A stretch of 59,299 bases of DNA from an uncultured Actinomycetes bacterium (GTDB lineage Bacteria > Actinomycetota > Acidimicrobiia > Acidimicrobiales > RAAP-2): assembly GCA_903893745.1 (NCBI GenBank), contig CAITNF010000003.1, positions 1 to 59,299 on the forward strand, given 5' to 3'. The notes below the pieces were generated by a model. The model was given only the letters and a program-made list of their open reading frames with translations. It was not told where the DNA came from and did not search any database. This document shows, one piece after another, positions 8,052 to 16,095 of this stretch (positions are counted from its first letter, which is position 1; every line of letters starts with the position of its first letter). The position numbers and the translations under genes are program-made.

Positions 8052-9065
8052 CTACGCTTCGCCTCGCTCCGCGATTTCATTGTCGAGGTAGTTGACTTGT
8101 CGTCGCGCCCGCTTCACGGGCTCAATCAAATTGGCCACTGACTCGTCGAGCGCTTGGCGCAGGTGCCCGTAGCCTTCAGCAAAGAGTCGCTGGATTTCGG
8201 CCGCGTCGTCGAGCGTTGAGATCATCGTGCGTCGTTGAAGTTCCAGTTCGTCGAACATGGCGTCGCGGCGCTTCAGCGCGGCCTTCAAGATTTCGCCCTC
8301 TTCGGTCTTCGCCTTAAAGACCATGGCTCCGGCCTCTTCGCGAGCCTCCGTCAAAATCGTCTCGGCCTGGGCCCGCGTGCTGGCCATTAGTTCGTCAGAC
8401 TTCGAGTCAACGTCGGCCTGAAGGTTCGCGGCCTTGGACTGCGCGTCGGCCAGTAGCGACTGGGCCTCTTCGCGCGCTTCGTCGAGTCGATTCTGGGCAT
8501 CGGTCTTGGCGGTTTCAAGAATCTTTTTTGCCTCGCTCACGAGCGCGTCATTCTCTTCTCGAGCTACTTGGAGAATATTGGTTGCGGCCTCACTGGCCAT
8601 AATCGCGAGTTCGCTCGAACTAAAACGGGCGAGGTCGGGCTTTTGGTAGGCCCGTTCGAGCTGCGCCTCGAGAAACTGAATTCGCGTTTCGAGGTCGGCA
8701 ATGACCTTTTGCATCTGTCGCGCTGGCGAGTCACTCGCTCGACTGGACGACGGCGAGTTGGTCGGGTCGGCCGGGGTCAAACGCTTCTTTAACGAAGCAC
8801 TTTGCGTTGCCCAAAAACGGCTCGCCCACGATCCGGCTTCGCTACCGTTAACACTTTCGTCTGGTCCAACCATTTCAGCAACCTTTTCGACTTGCGCCCC
8901 CGTTTGAGAGCCCGACATTCGCAACGCCTGAGTGAAAACCTTACCATCACGAGGAAAATCGCCCCCCGTGACTGGTTGGTCCCCAGCTCCTGGTGGCGAT
9001 ATAAAGGAATAGTGATTGGTGTAGCGCTCTTCGCCTCGTGATTGGGTGTGCTCCGACTCGCTCAT
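8052..9065 (-). CDS. Long coiled-coil protein (DivIVA-like organisation)
   Basis: A 337-residue protein. The start at 9065 (MSESEHTQ) follows GAGGGGAAAG. Residues 1-110 are low-complexity and probably disordered. A short segment (about 114-145) precedes a long Ala/Glu-rich coiled coil (about 150-310) with repeated DAQ, EAREEA and EAK heptads. The end is rich in Arg and Glu. Such proteins in Actinobacteria include the DivIVA/Wag31 family and related cell-pole or septum scaffolds. The conserved N-terminal DivIVA motif is not clearly present, so only the architecture is claimed. No operon partner is seen. Confidence 0.6.
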   Translation of the reverse strand: MSESEHTQSRGEERYTNHYSFISPPGAGDQPVTGGDFPRDGKVFTQALRMSGSQTGAQVEKVAEMVGPDESVNGSEAGSWASRFWATQSASLKKRLTPADPTNSPSSSRASDSPARQMQKVIADLETRIQFLEAQLERAYQKPDLARFSSSELAIMASEAATNILQVAREENDALVSEAKKILETAKTDAQNRLDEAREEAQSLLADAQSKAANLQADVDSKSDELMASTRAQAETILTEAREEAGAMVFKAKTEEGEILKAALKRRDAMFDELELQRRTMISTLDDAAEIQRLFAEGYGHLRQALDESVANLIEPVKRARRQVNYLDNEIAERGEA

Positions 9066-9202
9066 CGCTACTTTCCCCTCGCCTCGTCCATCCCCACGGC
9101 AACGCGTCACTTTCAGGCAAAACTTACTAACTATCGAATATTCTACCCTACCGATAAACCGAGATGTCGGCTAGACCCCTAACGGAATTCAGCGCACCTG
9201 GG

Positions 9203-9224
9203 AGCCCCAACGGAATTCGAACCC
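9203..9224 (-). repeat. tRNA 3'-end fragment, candidate attachment-site remnant
   Basis: These 22 bases match 9619-9640, the T-arm and acceptor end of the tRNA-Glu gene, at 20 of 22 positions in the same orientation. A further shorter copy, AACGGAATTC, occurs at 9181-9190 as well as inside this fragment (9209-9218). Integrated elements commonly leave such a duplicated tRNA 3' end at their far boundary. Confidence 0.55.
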
Positions 9225-9251
9225 ATTAGCGAGTAAACCCGGCCAGCGGGC

Positions 9252-9671
9252 ATGACCAAGGTGATACTCGACATCAATGCTGAACGGATTATGAAGGTGC
9301 TGACCGAACTCGACTTCGGCTTACTTGACCGAACGGCTGAAGATCTCCAATCACCAAGCCCTGAGGTACAGCTTGGCTTTCCACTTCAGGGCATTGACCT
9401 ACTAACCGGTATTGACCGTGTCGAATTCGAAGATGCCTGGAGCCGTCGATTCGAAGGGCAGGCCAACGCAGTCAATGTCCCCTTCACTGGCCGTGAGGAT
9501 TTAAGTACCAAGAGAAGGTCAGCTAGCCAAATACAAGTTCTGGCAGATGTCGCACGTCTCGAGGAGTTGAAAACCAAAAATCGGATGCTCGAACATCGCG
9601 AACGTCGAAGAATACGGCAGTCCCAACGGGATTCGAACCCGTGCCTCCACCTTGAGAGGGTGATGTCCTAG
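9252..9671 (+). pseudogene. Remnant of a nucleotidyltransferase-like (AbiEii/DUF6036-like) protein
   Basis: The readable protein (about residues 8-100) resembles the C-terminal two thirds of small MNT/AbiEii-like nucleotidyltransferases. These carry a conserved run of NAERI..., AEDL, GFPLQGIDLLTGID, FEDAW, VPFTGREDL and LADVARLEEL. The N-terminal catalytic part (GS...DxD) is missing. The usual NKRASGR-PQD stretch is scrambled to TKRRSASQIQV. The frame runs on into the opposite-strand tRNA-Glu gene, so its true end is lost. Base composition is nearer 50% GC than its neighbours. It lies between a tRNA fragment and the tRNA-Glu 3' end, consistent with the residue of an integrated element. The family link is from remembered consensus and needs a profile search. 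Confidence 0.5.
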
Positions 9672-9690
9672 GCCACTAGACGATGGGACC
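9618..9690 (-). tRNA. tRNA-Glu (anticodon CTC)
   Basis: A 73-nt cloverleaf on the minus strand. Acceptor is GGTCCCA/TGGGACT (with G1.U72), T8 is present, and the D arm is GTCTAGTGGCCTAGGAC. The anticodon stem is TCACC/GGTGG with loop CTCTCAA, giving CTC. The T arm is ACGGG/CCCGT with loop TTCGAAT. The discriminator is G, and CCA is not encoded. It lies 40 nt downstream of tRNA-Gln on the same strand. Confidence 0.95.
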
Positions 9691-9730
9691 ATGAAACGTG
9701 TGAACCAACCGTGGCCATCCACACACTTCG

Positions 9731-9802
9731 CTCGGGGGCAAGGACTCGAACCCTGAATAACTGGACCAGAACCAGTTGTGTTGCCAATTACACCACCCCC
9801 GA
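9731..9802 (-). tRNA. tRNA-Gln (anticodon CTG)
   Basis: A 72-nt cloverleaf on the minus strand. Acceptor is TCGGGGG/CCCCCGA, the anticodon stem is ACTGG/CCAGT with loop TTCTGGT, and the T loop is TTCGAGT. CCA is not encoded. The U1-A72 first pair is the known determinant by which bacterial amidotransferase recognises Glu-tRNA-Gln, fitting an indirect Gln-tRNA pathway. It sits just downstream of gltX and the DUF218 gene. Confidence 0.95.
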
Positions 9803-9833
9803 AGGGCTGGTCCATCCTACCCGAGGCGTTGTC

Positions 9834-10493
9834 TCAACCGCCAGAGGGGACCTTCAGATTACGAAGGTCCGTAGCGGTGGTGGTCCACGAACTCAACGTC
9901 GAGTAGCCCACAATTCGTCCGACCGCTACGTCGAGGGTCTCTCTGGCGTAGTAGTACCAGAGTGAACTCTTGATCGTTGGCGAACTCGGCACGGGCGCCG
10001 CTTGAGGCGAAAGGCCCTGAGCCGAGGCAATTGCCTTGGCGCGGTATTCGTGAAAGGGGTCGGTCACGGTCAGTACAGTCGTGAGGTGACGAGCTCGCAG
10101 GGCACCCACAATGGTTGCGACGTTTTGCCACGTGTCGTGACCACCACCGCGCAAAATTCTTGACGCCGGGACGCCGTGCGACTCGAGGTAAGTCGCCGAC
10201 ACCCCCGCTTCGGTGTAGACGTCGCCGGGCTGCTTGCCGCCGGTCACCGCAATCCACGGCGCTCGCTTGGCCCGATAGAGCGCCAGCGCCTCGTCGAGTC
10301 GCGCCGCGAGCACCGCCGAGGGGCGTCCGTTGTCTTCGGTCGTACCAAAGACCACGATCGCTTGCGCGTTACTCGTCGGGTGCTGACCACTGGTCATCCA
10401 AATCTGCACAAAGGTCACGGCTAGGTAGAGCACCACGAGGGTAACGAACCCAGAAATAATTTTAAGAACGAGCTTGAATGGTCCAAAGATCAC
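9834..10493 (-). CDS. YdcF/SanA-like DUF218 membrane-anchored protein
   Basis: A 219-residue protein with one N-terminal membrane segment (about residues 8-32) and an extracytoplasmic DUF218 domain. The typical motifs are in order: AIVVFG, GRPSAVLAARLDEALALY, VTGGKQPGD, TEA, SRI, and DTWQN followed by a helix and TVLTVTDPFHEYRA. DUF218 proteins are linked to envelope maintenance in other bacteria, but no firm reaction is known. It starts at GTG 10493, overlapping the gltX stop by 4 nt (GTGA), so it is translationally coupled to gltX. Confidence 0.85.
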   Translation of the reverse strand: MIFGPFKLVLKIISGFVTLVVLYLAVTFVQIWMTSGQHPTSNAQAIVVFGTTEDNGRPSAVLAARLDEALALYRAKRAPWIAVTGGKQPGDVYTEAGVSATYLESHGVPASRILRGGGHDTWQNVATIVGALRARHLTTVLTVTDPFHEYRAKAIASAQGLSPQAAPVPSSPTIKSSLWYYYARETLDVAVGRIVGYSTLSSWTTTATDLRNLKVPSGG

Positions 10494-11941
10494 GAGGTGG
10501 CTCGCTCACTCGCCGCGCGAAGGCGCGCCAGCGTTTTCTCACGACCCAAGAGTTCTAAAGACTCGAAGAGAGGTGGGCCAACCAGCGAGCCGGTCACCGC
10601 GCAGCGCAGGGGGGCTTGCGCCTTGCGAAGCGCGAGCCCGATCTGCTCGCCGAGCGCACTCGTCGCGTCGTGCAGCGACGACGCGGTCCACTCCAGATCC
10701 GCGAAGCGCGCCAGGGCCCGGGTGAGCATCTCTCGGCCCAAGGGATCGCCACCGATTGATTTCGCGAACGACGCCTCATCAATGACGGGTTCGTCGAGGA
10801 AGAAGAAGGCAATCATGGCCGGTACTTCACCCAAGGTGGCGACGCGCTCTTGCACGAGAGGTGCCACGCGCGCGAACAGCGCTGGGTCAAACTGCGACTG
10901 CGTCCACGCGACCGTGTAGTCCGTGGGGCGCCACGAACTCGACCAGGGGCGAACCCAAGGATCGACGCATTCGATGAACGCCTCGGGCGAGAGTTTTCGA
11001 ATGTACTCACCGTTGAGGTGCGTCATCTTCTTCACGTCAAAAAAGGCCGGTGAGTGGGCCACGTCGTCGAGACGGAACTGCTCAATCAACGTGGCGCGCT
11101 CGACCATCTCCTGGTCACCTCGAGGACTCCAACCCAGCAACGCCAAATAGTTTACGAACGCGTCGGGAAGGTAACCCAAGTCGCGATAGTGCTCAACCGC
11201 GACGGGATCTTTGCGTTTTGAAAGTTTCTTTCGCTGTTCGTTCACCAGCATCGGCAGGTGCGCGTACTGGGGCAGTTCCACGGGGGGCACGCCGTCACAG
11301 TTGTTCAGCGCGACCCACATCATGACCTGTTTGGGGGTGGTTGGCAAGAGGTCCTCACCACGAATCACGTGACTAATGCGCATCGTGCGATCATCGACGG
11401 CGTTCGCTAACGGATACAGCACCGTGCCGTTGGATTTGACGACAATGAAGTCTTCGTAGCTGTCGTGGGGAAAGGTGATGTCGCCACGAATTATGTCGTG
11501 CACGACCGTCTCACCCTCGTCGGGCACGCGAAAGCGCAGCGCCGCGCTCGATGATCGCTCGACCTTGCGGTCCCGGCAGTAACCGTCGTAACCCGGTTTG
11601 TCGTTGCCCTTAATGCGTTCATCGATTGCCTCTCGCGTGCAGTCACACGCGTAGAGGTGGCCCGCACGTACCAGTGCTTCGGCCGCCGCGAGATGGTCGG
11701 CCAGTAGGGCACTCTGTAAAAAGGGGCCTTCGTCGAAGTCGAGTCCCAGCCAGCGCAGCGCACTAATAATTCCCTCGTGCCACTCGTCGCGATTGCGTTC
11801 GGTGTCGGTGTCTTCAATCCGCAGGACGAACGTGCCACCGGTCTGACGGGCGAAGAGCCAGTTAAAGAGACTGGTGCGAGCCGAACCGACGTGGAAGTAG
11901 CCCGTTGGCGAGGGTGCGAAGCGGACCCGCGGTCCGGTCAC
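10490..11941 (-). CDS. gltX: Glutamyl-tRNA synthetase
   Basis: 483 residues. Charges tRNA-Glu with glutamate, and in organisms without GlnRS also tRNA-Gln. The class I signatures are visible: HIGH-like HVGS in PSPTGYFHVGSART near residue 10-22, and KMSKS-like KLSKRKD in the middle. The Glu-recognition residues near the N-terminus are in a standard context. The C-terminal anticodon-binding domain is full length. The start is GTG 11941. Downstream on the same strand come DUF218, tRNA-Gln and tRNA-Glu, placing the enzyme next to its probable substrates. Confidence 0.97.
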   Translation of the reverse strand: MTGPRVRFAPSPTGYFHVGSARTSLFNWLFARQTGGTFVLRIEDTDTERNRDEWHEGIISALRWLGLDFDEGPFLQSALLADHLAAAEALVRAGHLYACDCTREAIDERIKGNDKPGYDGYCRDRKVERSSSAALRFRVPDEGETVVHDIIRGDITFPHDSYEDFIVVKSNGTVLYPLANAVDDRTMRISHVIRGEDLLPTTPKQVMMWVALNNCDGVPPVELPQYAHLPMLVNEQRKKLSKRKDPVAVEHYRDLGYLPDAFVNYLALLGWSPRGDQEMVERATLIEQFRLDDVAHSPAFFDVKKMTHLNGEYIRKLSPEAFIECVDPWVRPWSSSWRPTDYTVAWTQSQFDPALFARVAPLVQERVATLGEVPAMIAFFFLDEPVIDEASFAKSIGGDPLGREMLTRALARFADLEWTASSLHDATSALGEQIGLALRKAQAPLRCAVTGSLVGPPLFESLELLGREKTLARLRAASERATS

Positions 11942-11944
11942 CGA

Positions 11945-12136
11945 CTATTCCTCGATGGAGATCGCGCCGTTCGGGCAGCTCGCCGCCGCCTCACGAACTC
12001 GATCGGCCAGCTCGGGGCCGGGGTTCTCTTGCAAGATGTAGAGGTAGCCGTCATCGCGGACCTCAAAGACTTCGGGCGCAATGCCCATGCAGACAGCGTT
12101 GCTCGAACAGAGATCGAAGTTGACGTTGACTTTCAT
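11945..12136 (-). CDS. Small ferredoxin of the P450/3Fe-4S type
   Basis: 63 residues. Start at 12136, with AAGGAG 7-8 nt upstream. The cysteine pattern is C-x5-C-x(about 37)-CP (CSSNAVC, then SCPNGAI), as in single-cluster ferredoxins that serve cytochromes P450 or other oxygenases. The position normally His in C-x2-H-x2-C is Asn here. It ends 3 nt before gltX, so the two are probably co-transcribed, and it is divergent from the aldo/keto reductase. No P450 gene is in the window, so the partner is unknown. Confidence 0.85.
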   Translation of the reverse strand: MKVNVNFDLCSSNAVCMGIAPEVFEVRDDGYLYILQENPGPELADRVREAAASCPNGAISIEE

Positions 12137-12208
12137 GGTGACTCCTTTATTTCCCTCCATCGTAGTAGGGCTCCCGGGGGGACGTGCTCACGAGGTGGAT
12201 GGCCTGCG

Positions 12209-12214
12209 TACACT
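12209..12214 (+). promoter_or_regulatory. Candidate -10 (TACACT) for the aldo/keto reductase gene
   Basis: TACACT lies 21 nt before the ATG at 12236, leaving room for the GAGGAG ribosome site at 12225-12230. No clear -35 is seen. Confidence 0.3.
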
Positions 12215-12235
12215 TTGAGCGAACGAGGAGACGTC

Positions 12236-13171
12236 ATGGAACGACGCAGCATTGGTTCGCTCAGCGTGTCAGTCGTGGGCGTGGGCTGTAACAACTTCGG
12301 TGCACGTCTCGACTTGGACGGCACGTCCAGCGTGGTGCACAGTGCCCTCGACGCCGGCATCAATTTCTTTGATACCGCCGACACCTACGGCGACACGCAG
12401 TCGGAAGTTTTGCTCGGACGAGCACTGGCGGCGCGACGCCACGAAGCGGTGGTCGCGACCAAGTTTGGGATGCCCCTCGACGACACCCATTACGGCGCCC
12501 ATCCGAACTACGTGCGCCAGGCCTGTGAGGATTCGCTGCGTCGACTCAACACCGAGTACCTCGATCTCTACCAACTGCACTACCCCGACGACACGGTGCC
12601 CATTGCCGACACGTTGGGGGCCCTGTCGGAACTCGTTACGGCGGGCAAGGTGCGCGAGATTGGCTGTTCGAATCTGACCGTGGCGCAACTACGCGAAGCT
12701 CGCCAGGCCGCCGTAAATGGCGTGCACTTTGTTTCGATTCAAAATCAGTACTCACTGCTCGCGCGCGAACCCGAACACGACGGCGTGCTCGACGTCTGTG
12801 ACGAACTCGAACTCGGCTTCTTGCCGTACTACCCGCTGGCAAACGGACTACTCACGGGCAAAGTGCGCCCCGGCCAACCAATGCCCGAGGGCACTCGCCT
12901 CGAAGCCATGTCGAGTGAACGCAGCGCGCACTGGCTCAGTGAGAGTTTTCAGGCTCGCGTCCAAGCGCTCCTCGACTACGCCGAAAAGACGGGTCAACCA
13001 ATTCTCACGCTCGCCTTTTCGTGGCTACTCGCCCACCACCAAGTCAGCTCAGTCATTGCCGGCGCCTCGAACGCTGAGCAGGTTCTCGCCAACGCCCGCG
13101 CCGCTACTACCCTCGACGATGAGGATGTTCATCAACTCAATCAGTTGACCCACGTCGACACCACCGGGTGA
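12236..13171 (+). CDS. Aldo/keto reductase
   Basis: A 311-residue TIM-barrel NAD(P)H-dependent oxidoreductase. The catalytic tetrad is in place: Asp and Tyr in FDTADTYG, Lys in VATKFG, His in YQLHYPD. The coenzyme-binding end IAGASNAEQV is conserved. The open frame extends upstream into the gltX region, but ATG 12236 has GAGGAG at the right distance and starts the standard RxiGxxLxVSxVGxGxNNFG opening. Substrate unknown. It stops 4 nt from the convergent pntB stop. Confidence 0.92.
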   Translation: MERRSIGSLSVSVVGVGCNNFGARLDLDGTSSVVHSALDAGINFFDTADTYGDTQSEVLLGRALAARRHEAVVATKFGMPLDDTHYGAHPNYVRQACEDSLRRLNTEYLDLYQLHYPDDTVPIADTLGALSELVTAGKVREIGCSNLTVAQLREARQAAVNGVHFVSIQNQYSLLAREPEHDGVLDVCDELELGFLPYYPLANGLLTGKVRPGQPMPEGTRLEAMSSERSAHWLSESFQARVQALLDYAEKTGQPILTLAFSWLLAHHQVSSVIAGASNAEQVLANARAATTLDDEDVHQLNQLTHVDTTG

Positions 13172-13175
13172 AAAG

Positions 13176-14573
13176 TTAGGTGAGCTTCACCGCGGCGACA
13201 ATCTTGGTCAACGTGTCCTTCGCGTCGCCAAAGATGAGTGTCGTCTTGGGGTTGTAGAGCAGTTCATTCTCGATGCCCGCAAAGCCCGGGCGCATTGAGC
13301 GCTTCAAGAACAAGACGTTTTCGGCCAGGTCCGCGTTAATGATCGGCATTCCGTAAATCGGCGAGCTGGGATCGTCCTTGGCGGCCGGGTTCACGGTGTC
13401 GTTCGCTCCCACCACCAGGGCAACTTCGGCGGTCTGTAGTTCCGAGTTCGCCTCGTCCATTTCCTTTAACTGTTCGTAGGGGACGTTGGCCTCGGCGAGC
13501 AGCACGTTCATGTGACCAGGCATTCGTCCGGCCACCGGATGGATGGCGAAGAAGACTTCTATGCCGCGACCCTCGAGAATTTCGGCGAGTTCGCGCACCA
13601 CGTGCTGAGCCTGGGCGACGGCGAGTCCGTAGCCCGGAATGATCACAACCCGACTGGCGTAGCTGAGTAGCACCGCCGCATCTTGGGGGCTACCCGAACG
13701 AACGGGGCGAGCGTCGGCGCCATCACCTTGACCGCTCGCGGTCACGACCGAACCGAAGGCCGAGAAGAGCACGTTGGCCAAACTGCGACCCATGGCCGCA
13801 CTCATCAGTCGAGTGAGCAAGATGCCCGACGCCCCGACCAAGGTGCCCGCCACGATCAAGAGGTTCGATCCGAGGGTAAACCCCGACGCCGCAACGGCGA
13901 GTCCGGTAAAGGAGTTCAGCAGGGAGATCAACACGGGGACGTCGGCGCCACCAATGGGCAGCACGAAGGCAATACCCAGCACGAAGGCGAGGGCTAACAA
14001 GATCCAGAGCAGCAACGTGGAGGAGCCCACGAGAATGATCACGATCAACACCAGTGCGCCCAAACCAAATGCGGCGTTGATCACCTGCTGGCCGGGGTAG
14101 GTCACCGGACGCCCAGTCATTAGCTCTTGCAACTTCGCAAAGGCGATCGCGGAACCCGAGAACGAGACGGTACCGATCAACACGCCGAGTAGTACTTCGA
14201 GCGTCACGTACGTTGCGGGGTGTGACGACTTGATGTGCACAAATTCAGTGATGGAAACCAACGCGGCCGCGCCACCACCCACGCCATTAAAAATCGCCAC
14301 CAACTGTGGCATCGCGGTCATCTGCACGAAACGTGCAACCGGCACCGCGACCACAGTGCCAATGGCCATACCGAGGATGATCAGTCCGACGTGGTGAAGC
14401 GGGTGACCGTCAACGTACTTAAAGAATGTGGCGACCACCGCCACCAGCATCCCCAGGGCCGCCACCGCGTTACCCAGGCGCGCGCGCTTGGGACTGCCCA
14501 GTCCCTTCAGCGCGAGCAGAAACGTCGTGGCGGAGAATAGGTAGAGCAGATCAATGAGGGTCTCGCGACTCAC
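13176..14573 (-). CDS. pntB: NAD(P) transhydrogenase subunit beta
   Basis: 465 residues. About nine membrane segments (residues 1-270) are followed by the NADP-binding domain III, with GYGLAVAQAQH, HPVAGRMPGHMNVLLAEA, and GANDTVNPAA near the end. The enzyme couples proton entry to hydride transfer from NADH to NADP, supplying NADPH. GTG start 14573 overlaps the pntAB stop by 4 nt (GTGA), so the three subunits are one coupled operon. Confidence 0.96.
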   Translation of the reverse strand: MSRETLIDLLYLFSATTFLLALKGLGSPKRARLGNAVAALGMLVAVVATFFKYVDGHPLHHVGLIILGMAIGTVVAVPVARFVQMTAMPQLVAIFNGVGGGAAALVSITEFVHIKSSHPATYVTLEVLLGVLIGTVSFSGSAIAFAKLQELMTGRPVTYPGQQVINAAFGLGALVLIVIILVGSSTLLLWILLALAFVLGIAFVLPIGGADVPVLISLLNSFTGLAVAASGFTLGSNLLIVAGTLVGASGILLTRLMSAAMGRSLANVLFSAFGSVVTASGQGDGADARPVRSGSPQDAAVLLSYASRVVIIPGYGLAVAQAQHVVRELAEILEGRGIEVFFAIHPVAGRMPGHMNVLLAEANVPYEQLKEMDEANSELQTAEVALVVGANDTVNPAAKDDPSSPIYGMPIINADLAENVLFLKRSMRPGFAGIENELLYNPKTTLIFGDAKDTLTKIVAAVKLT

Positions 14574-14893
14574 GAAGGCTCCGTTTCGCTGGACTCACTT
14601 CGCGCGGGACGCTTCTTGGCGCGGAACATCTCGAGCATGCGGTCGGTAACGACAAAGCCACCCACGACGTTGAGCGTGGCGAGAATGACCGCCAGAAATC
14701 CCAAAACCTCTTCGAGGTTGGTGTTGGCGGCGCCCAGAACCAGCATCGAGCCCACCAGAATCACGCCGTGAATGGCGTTCGAGCCACTCATCAGTGGCGT
14801 GTGCAAGATGCTCGGCACTTTGGCGATGATTTCAATACCCACGAAGATGCTCAGCACCAACACCGTGGCGTACTGCAGTAGGACGTTACCCAT
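14570..14893 (-). CDS. pntAB: NAD(P) transhydrogenase subunit alpha, membrane part
   Basis: 107 residues with three membrane helices, corresponding to the C-terminal membrane part of PntA in two-subunit enzymes. HTPLMSGSNAIHGVI is the conserved helix core. The separate gene places this enzyme in the three-subunit class known from Rhodospirillum. Its ATG shares one nt with the pntAA stop (TAATG). Confidence 0.95.
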   Translation of the reverse strand: MGNVLLQYATVLVLSIFVGIEIIAKVPSILHTPLMSGSNAIHGVILVGSMLVLGAANTNLEEVLGFLAVILATLNVVGGFVVTDRMLEMFRAKKRPARSESSETEPS

Positions 14894-16038
14894 TAGGCCT
14901 CTTTCACTTCGGGCGTGATCGCGACGTGGGTGACCCCGAGCGCCTCAGCCGTCGGACCATGATTAATTGCACCGTTACGAGCCACCGTGACCCCAATGAC
15001 GACTTCGTCATTCCAGTCGGGGTTCAACTGACCCTTCTCGCCAAACAGGCCGAGCAACTTCGCCACGTTGTTCGCGTACATGAAACTGGCGTGGGCGCCC
15101 ATCTCGGCGGCCGGATTCGCGAGGCCGACCACGCGGACGCCGTGGTGCTCAACGACCTCGCCAACTTTCGTTAACTCGCAGTTACCGCCACCGTCAGCGG
15201 CCATGTCAATTACCAATGAACCCTCGCTCATAGCCTCGACCATGGCGCGCGTCACGAGAATCGGCGCCCTTCGTCCCGGCACCGCGGCCGTCGTGATCAC
15301 GACGTCGGCACTGGCGACTTCACTCGTGAGGGCGGCTTGCTGTTGGGCCCGTTCCTCATCATTCAGCTCGCGGGCGTAACCACCAACCGCGTCCGCGGTT
15401 ACCGCCAGTTTCACAAAGACCGCGCCAGCCGACTCGGCCTCTTCCTTCGCGGCCGAGCGCACGTCGTAGGCCCGCACTTTGGCCCCCAGGCGTCGAGCGG
15501 TCGCGATGGCCTGTAACCCGGCCACCCCGACCCCCATCACCAGAACCTTGGCCGGGCGAATGGTGCCCGCCGCGGTCGTGAGCAGTGGGAAGAAGCGATC
15601 AAAGTAGGTCGCGCCGGCCAAGGCGGCGCGGTAGCCCGACACCGTGGCCTGGGAGGAGAGTGCGTCCATGTACTGGGCCCGCGAAATGCGCGGGAGCAGG
15701 TCAAACGAAAGAATCGTGATTCGACGGTCATTCAATATCTTGACGACGTCAATCGCGAGTAACGGTGAAAGGAACGAGAGGTGCAGCGATCCTTCCCGCA
15801 GCGCCGCGGCTTCGCTTGCGGTGGGGGCGTTCACTCGAAGATTGACGTCGCCCGACGCGCTCTCTACCATCGTCGCGCCGGCCGCCTGGTAGGCCTCGTC
15901 AGAGAAGTGCGCTCGAACCCCCGCACCTCGTTCGACCTCGACGTCCCACCCGTCGCCCGCGAAGGCCTTGACGTTGTCGGGAGTGAGCGCCACTCGAGTC
16001 TCCCCGGCGCGCGACTCTTTGTAAACGGCAATCTTCAT
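14893..16038 (-). CDS. pntAA: NAD(P) transhydrogenase subunit alpha, NAD-binding part
   Basis: 381 residues forming soluble domain I, related to alanine dehydrogenase. It opens with the typical KIAVYKESRAGETRVALTP. The dinucleotide fold GVGVAGLQAIATARRLGA and the RxQxD-like loop region YDVRSAAKEEAES are present. First gene of pntAA-pntAB-pntB. The 57-bp gap upstream of the ATG must hold the promoter or link to the hydrolase gene. Confidence 0.96.
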   Translation of the reverse strand: MKIAVYKESRAGETRVALTPDNVKAFAGDGWDVEVERGAGVRAHFSDEAYQAAGATMVESASGDVNLRVNAPTASEAAALREGSLHLSFLSPLLAIDVVKILNDRRITILSFDLLPRISRAQYMDALSSQATVSGYRAALAGATYFDRFFPLLTTAAGTIRPAKVLVMGVGVAGLQAIATARRLGAKVRAYDVRSAAKEEAESAGAVFVKLAVTADAVGGYARELNDEERAQQQAALTSEVASADVVITTAAVPGRRAPILVTRAMVEAMSEGSLVIDMAADGGGNCELTKVGEVVEHHGVRVVGLANPAAEMGAHASFMYANNVAKLLGLFGEKGQLNPDWNDEVVIGVTVARNGAINHGPTAEALGVTHVAITPEVKEA

Positions 16039-16095
16039 AGTCTCTAGTTCTAGCAGCCACGCCTCCCCCTTCGACCTCTTGGTAGATGACGTAGG

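Noticed and set aside
9711-9965. Open frame on the plus strand across tRNA-Gln
   Set aside because: Runs through a tRNA gene and the end of the DUF218 gene on the other strand.
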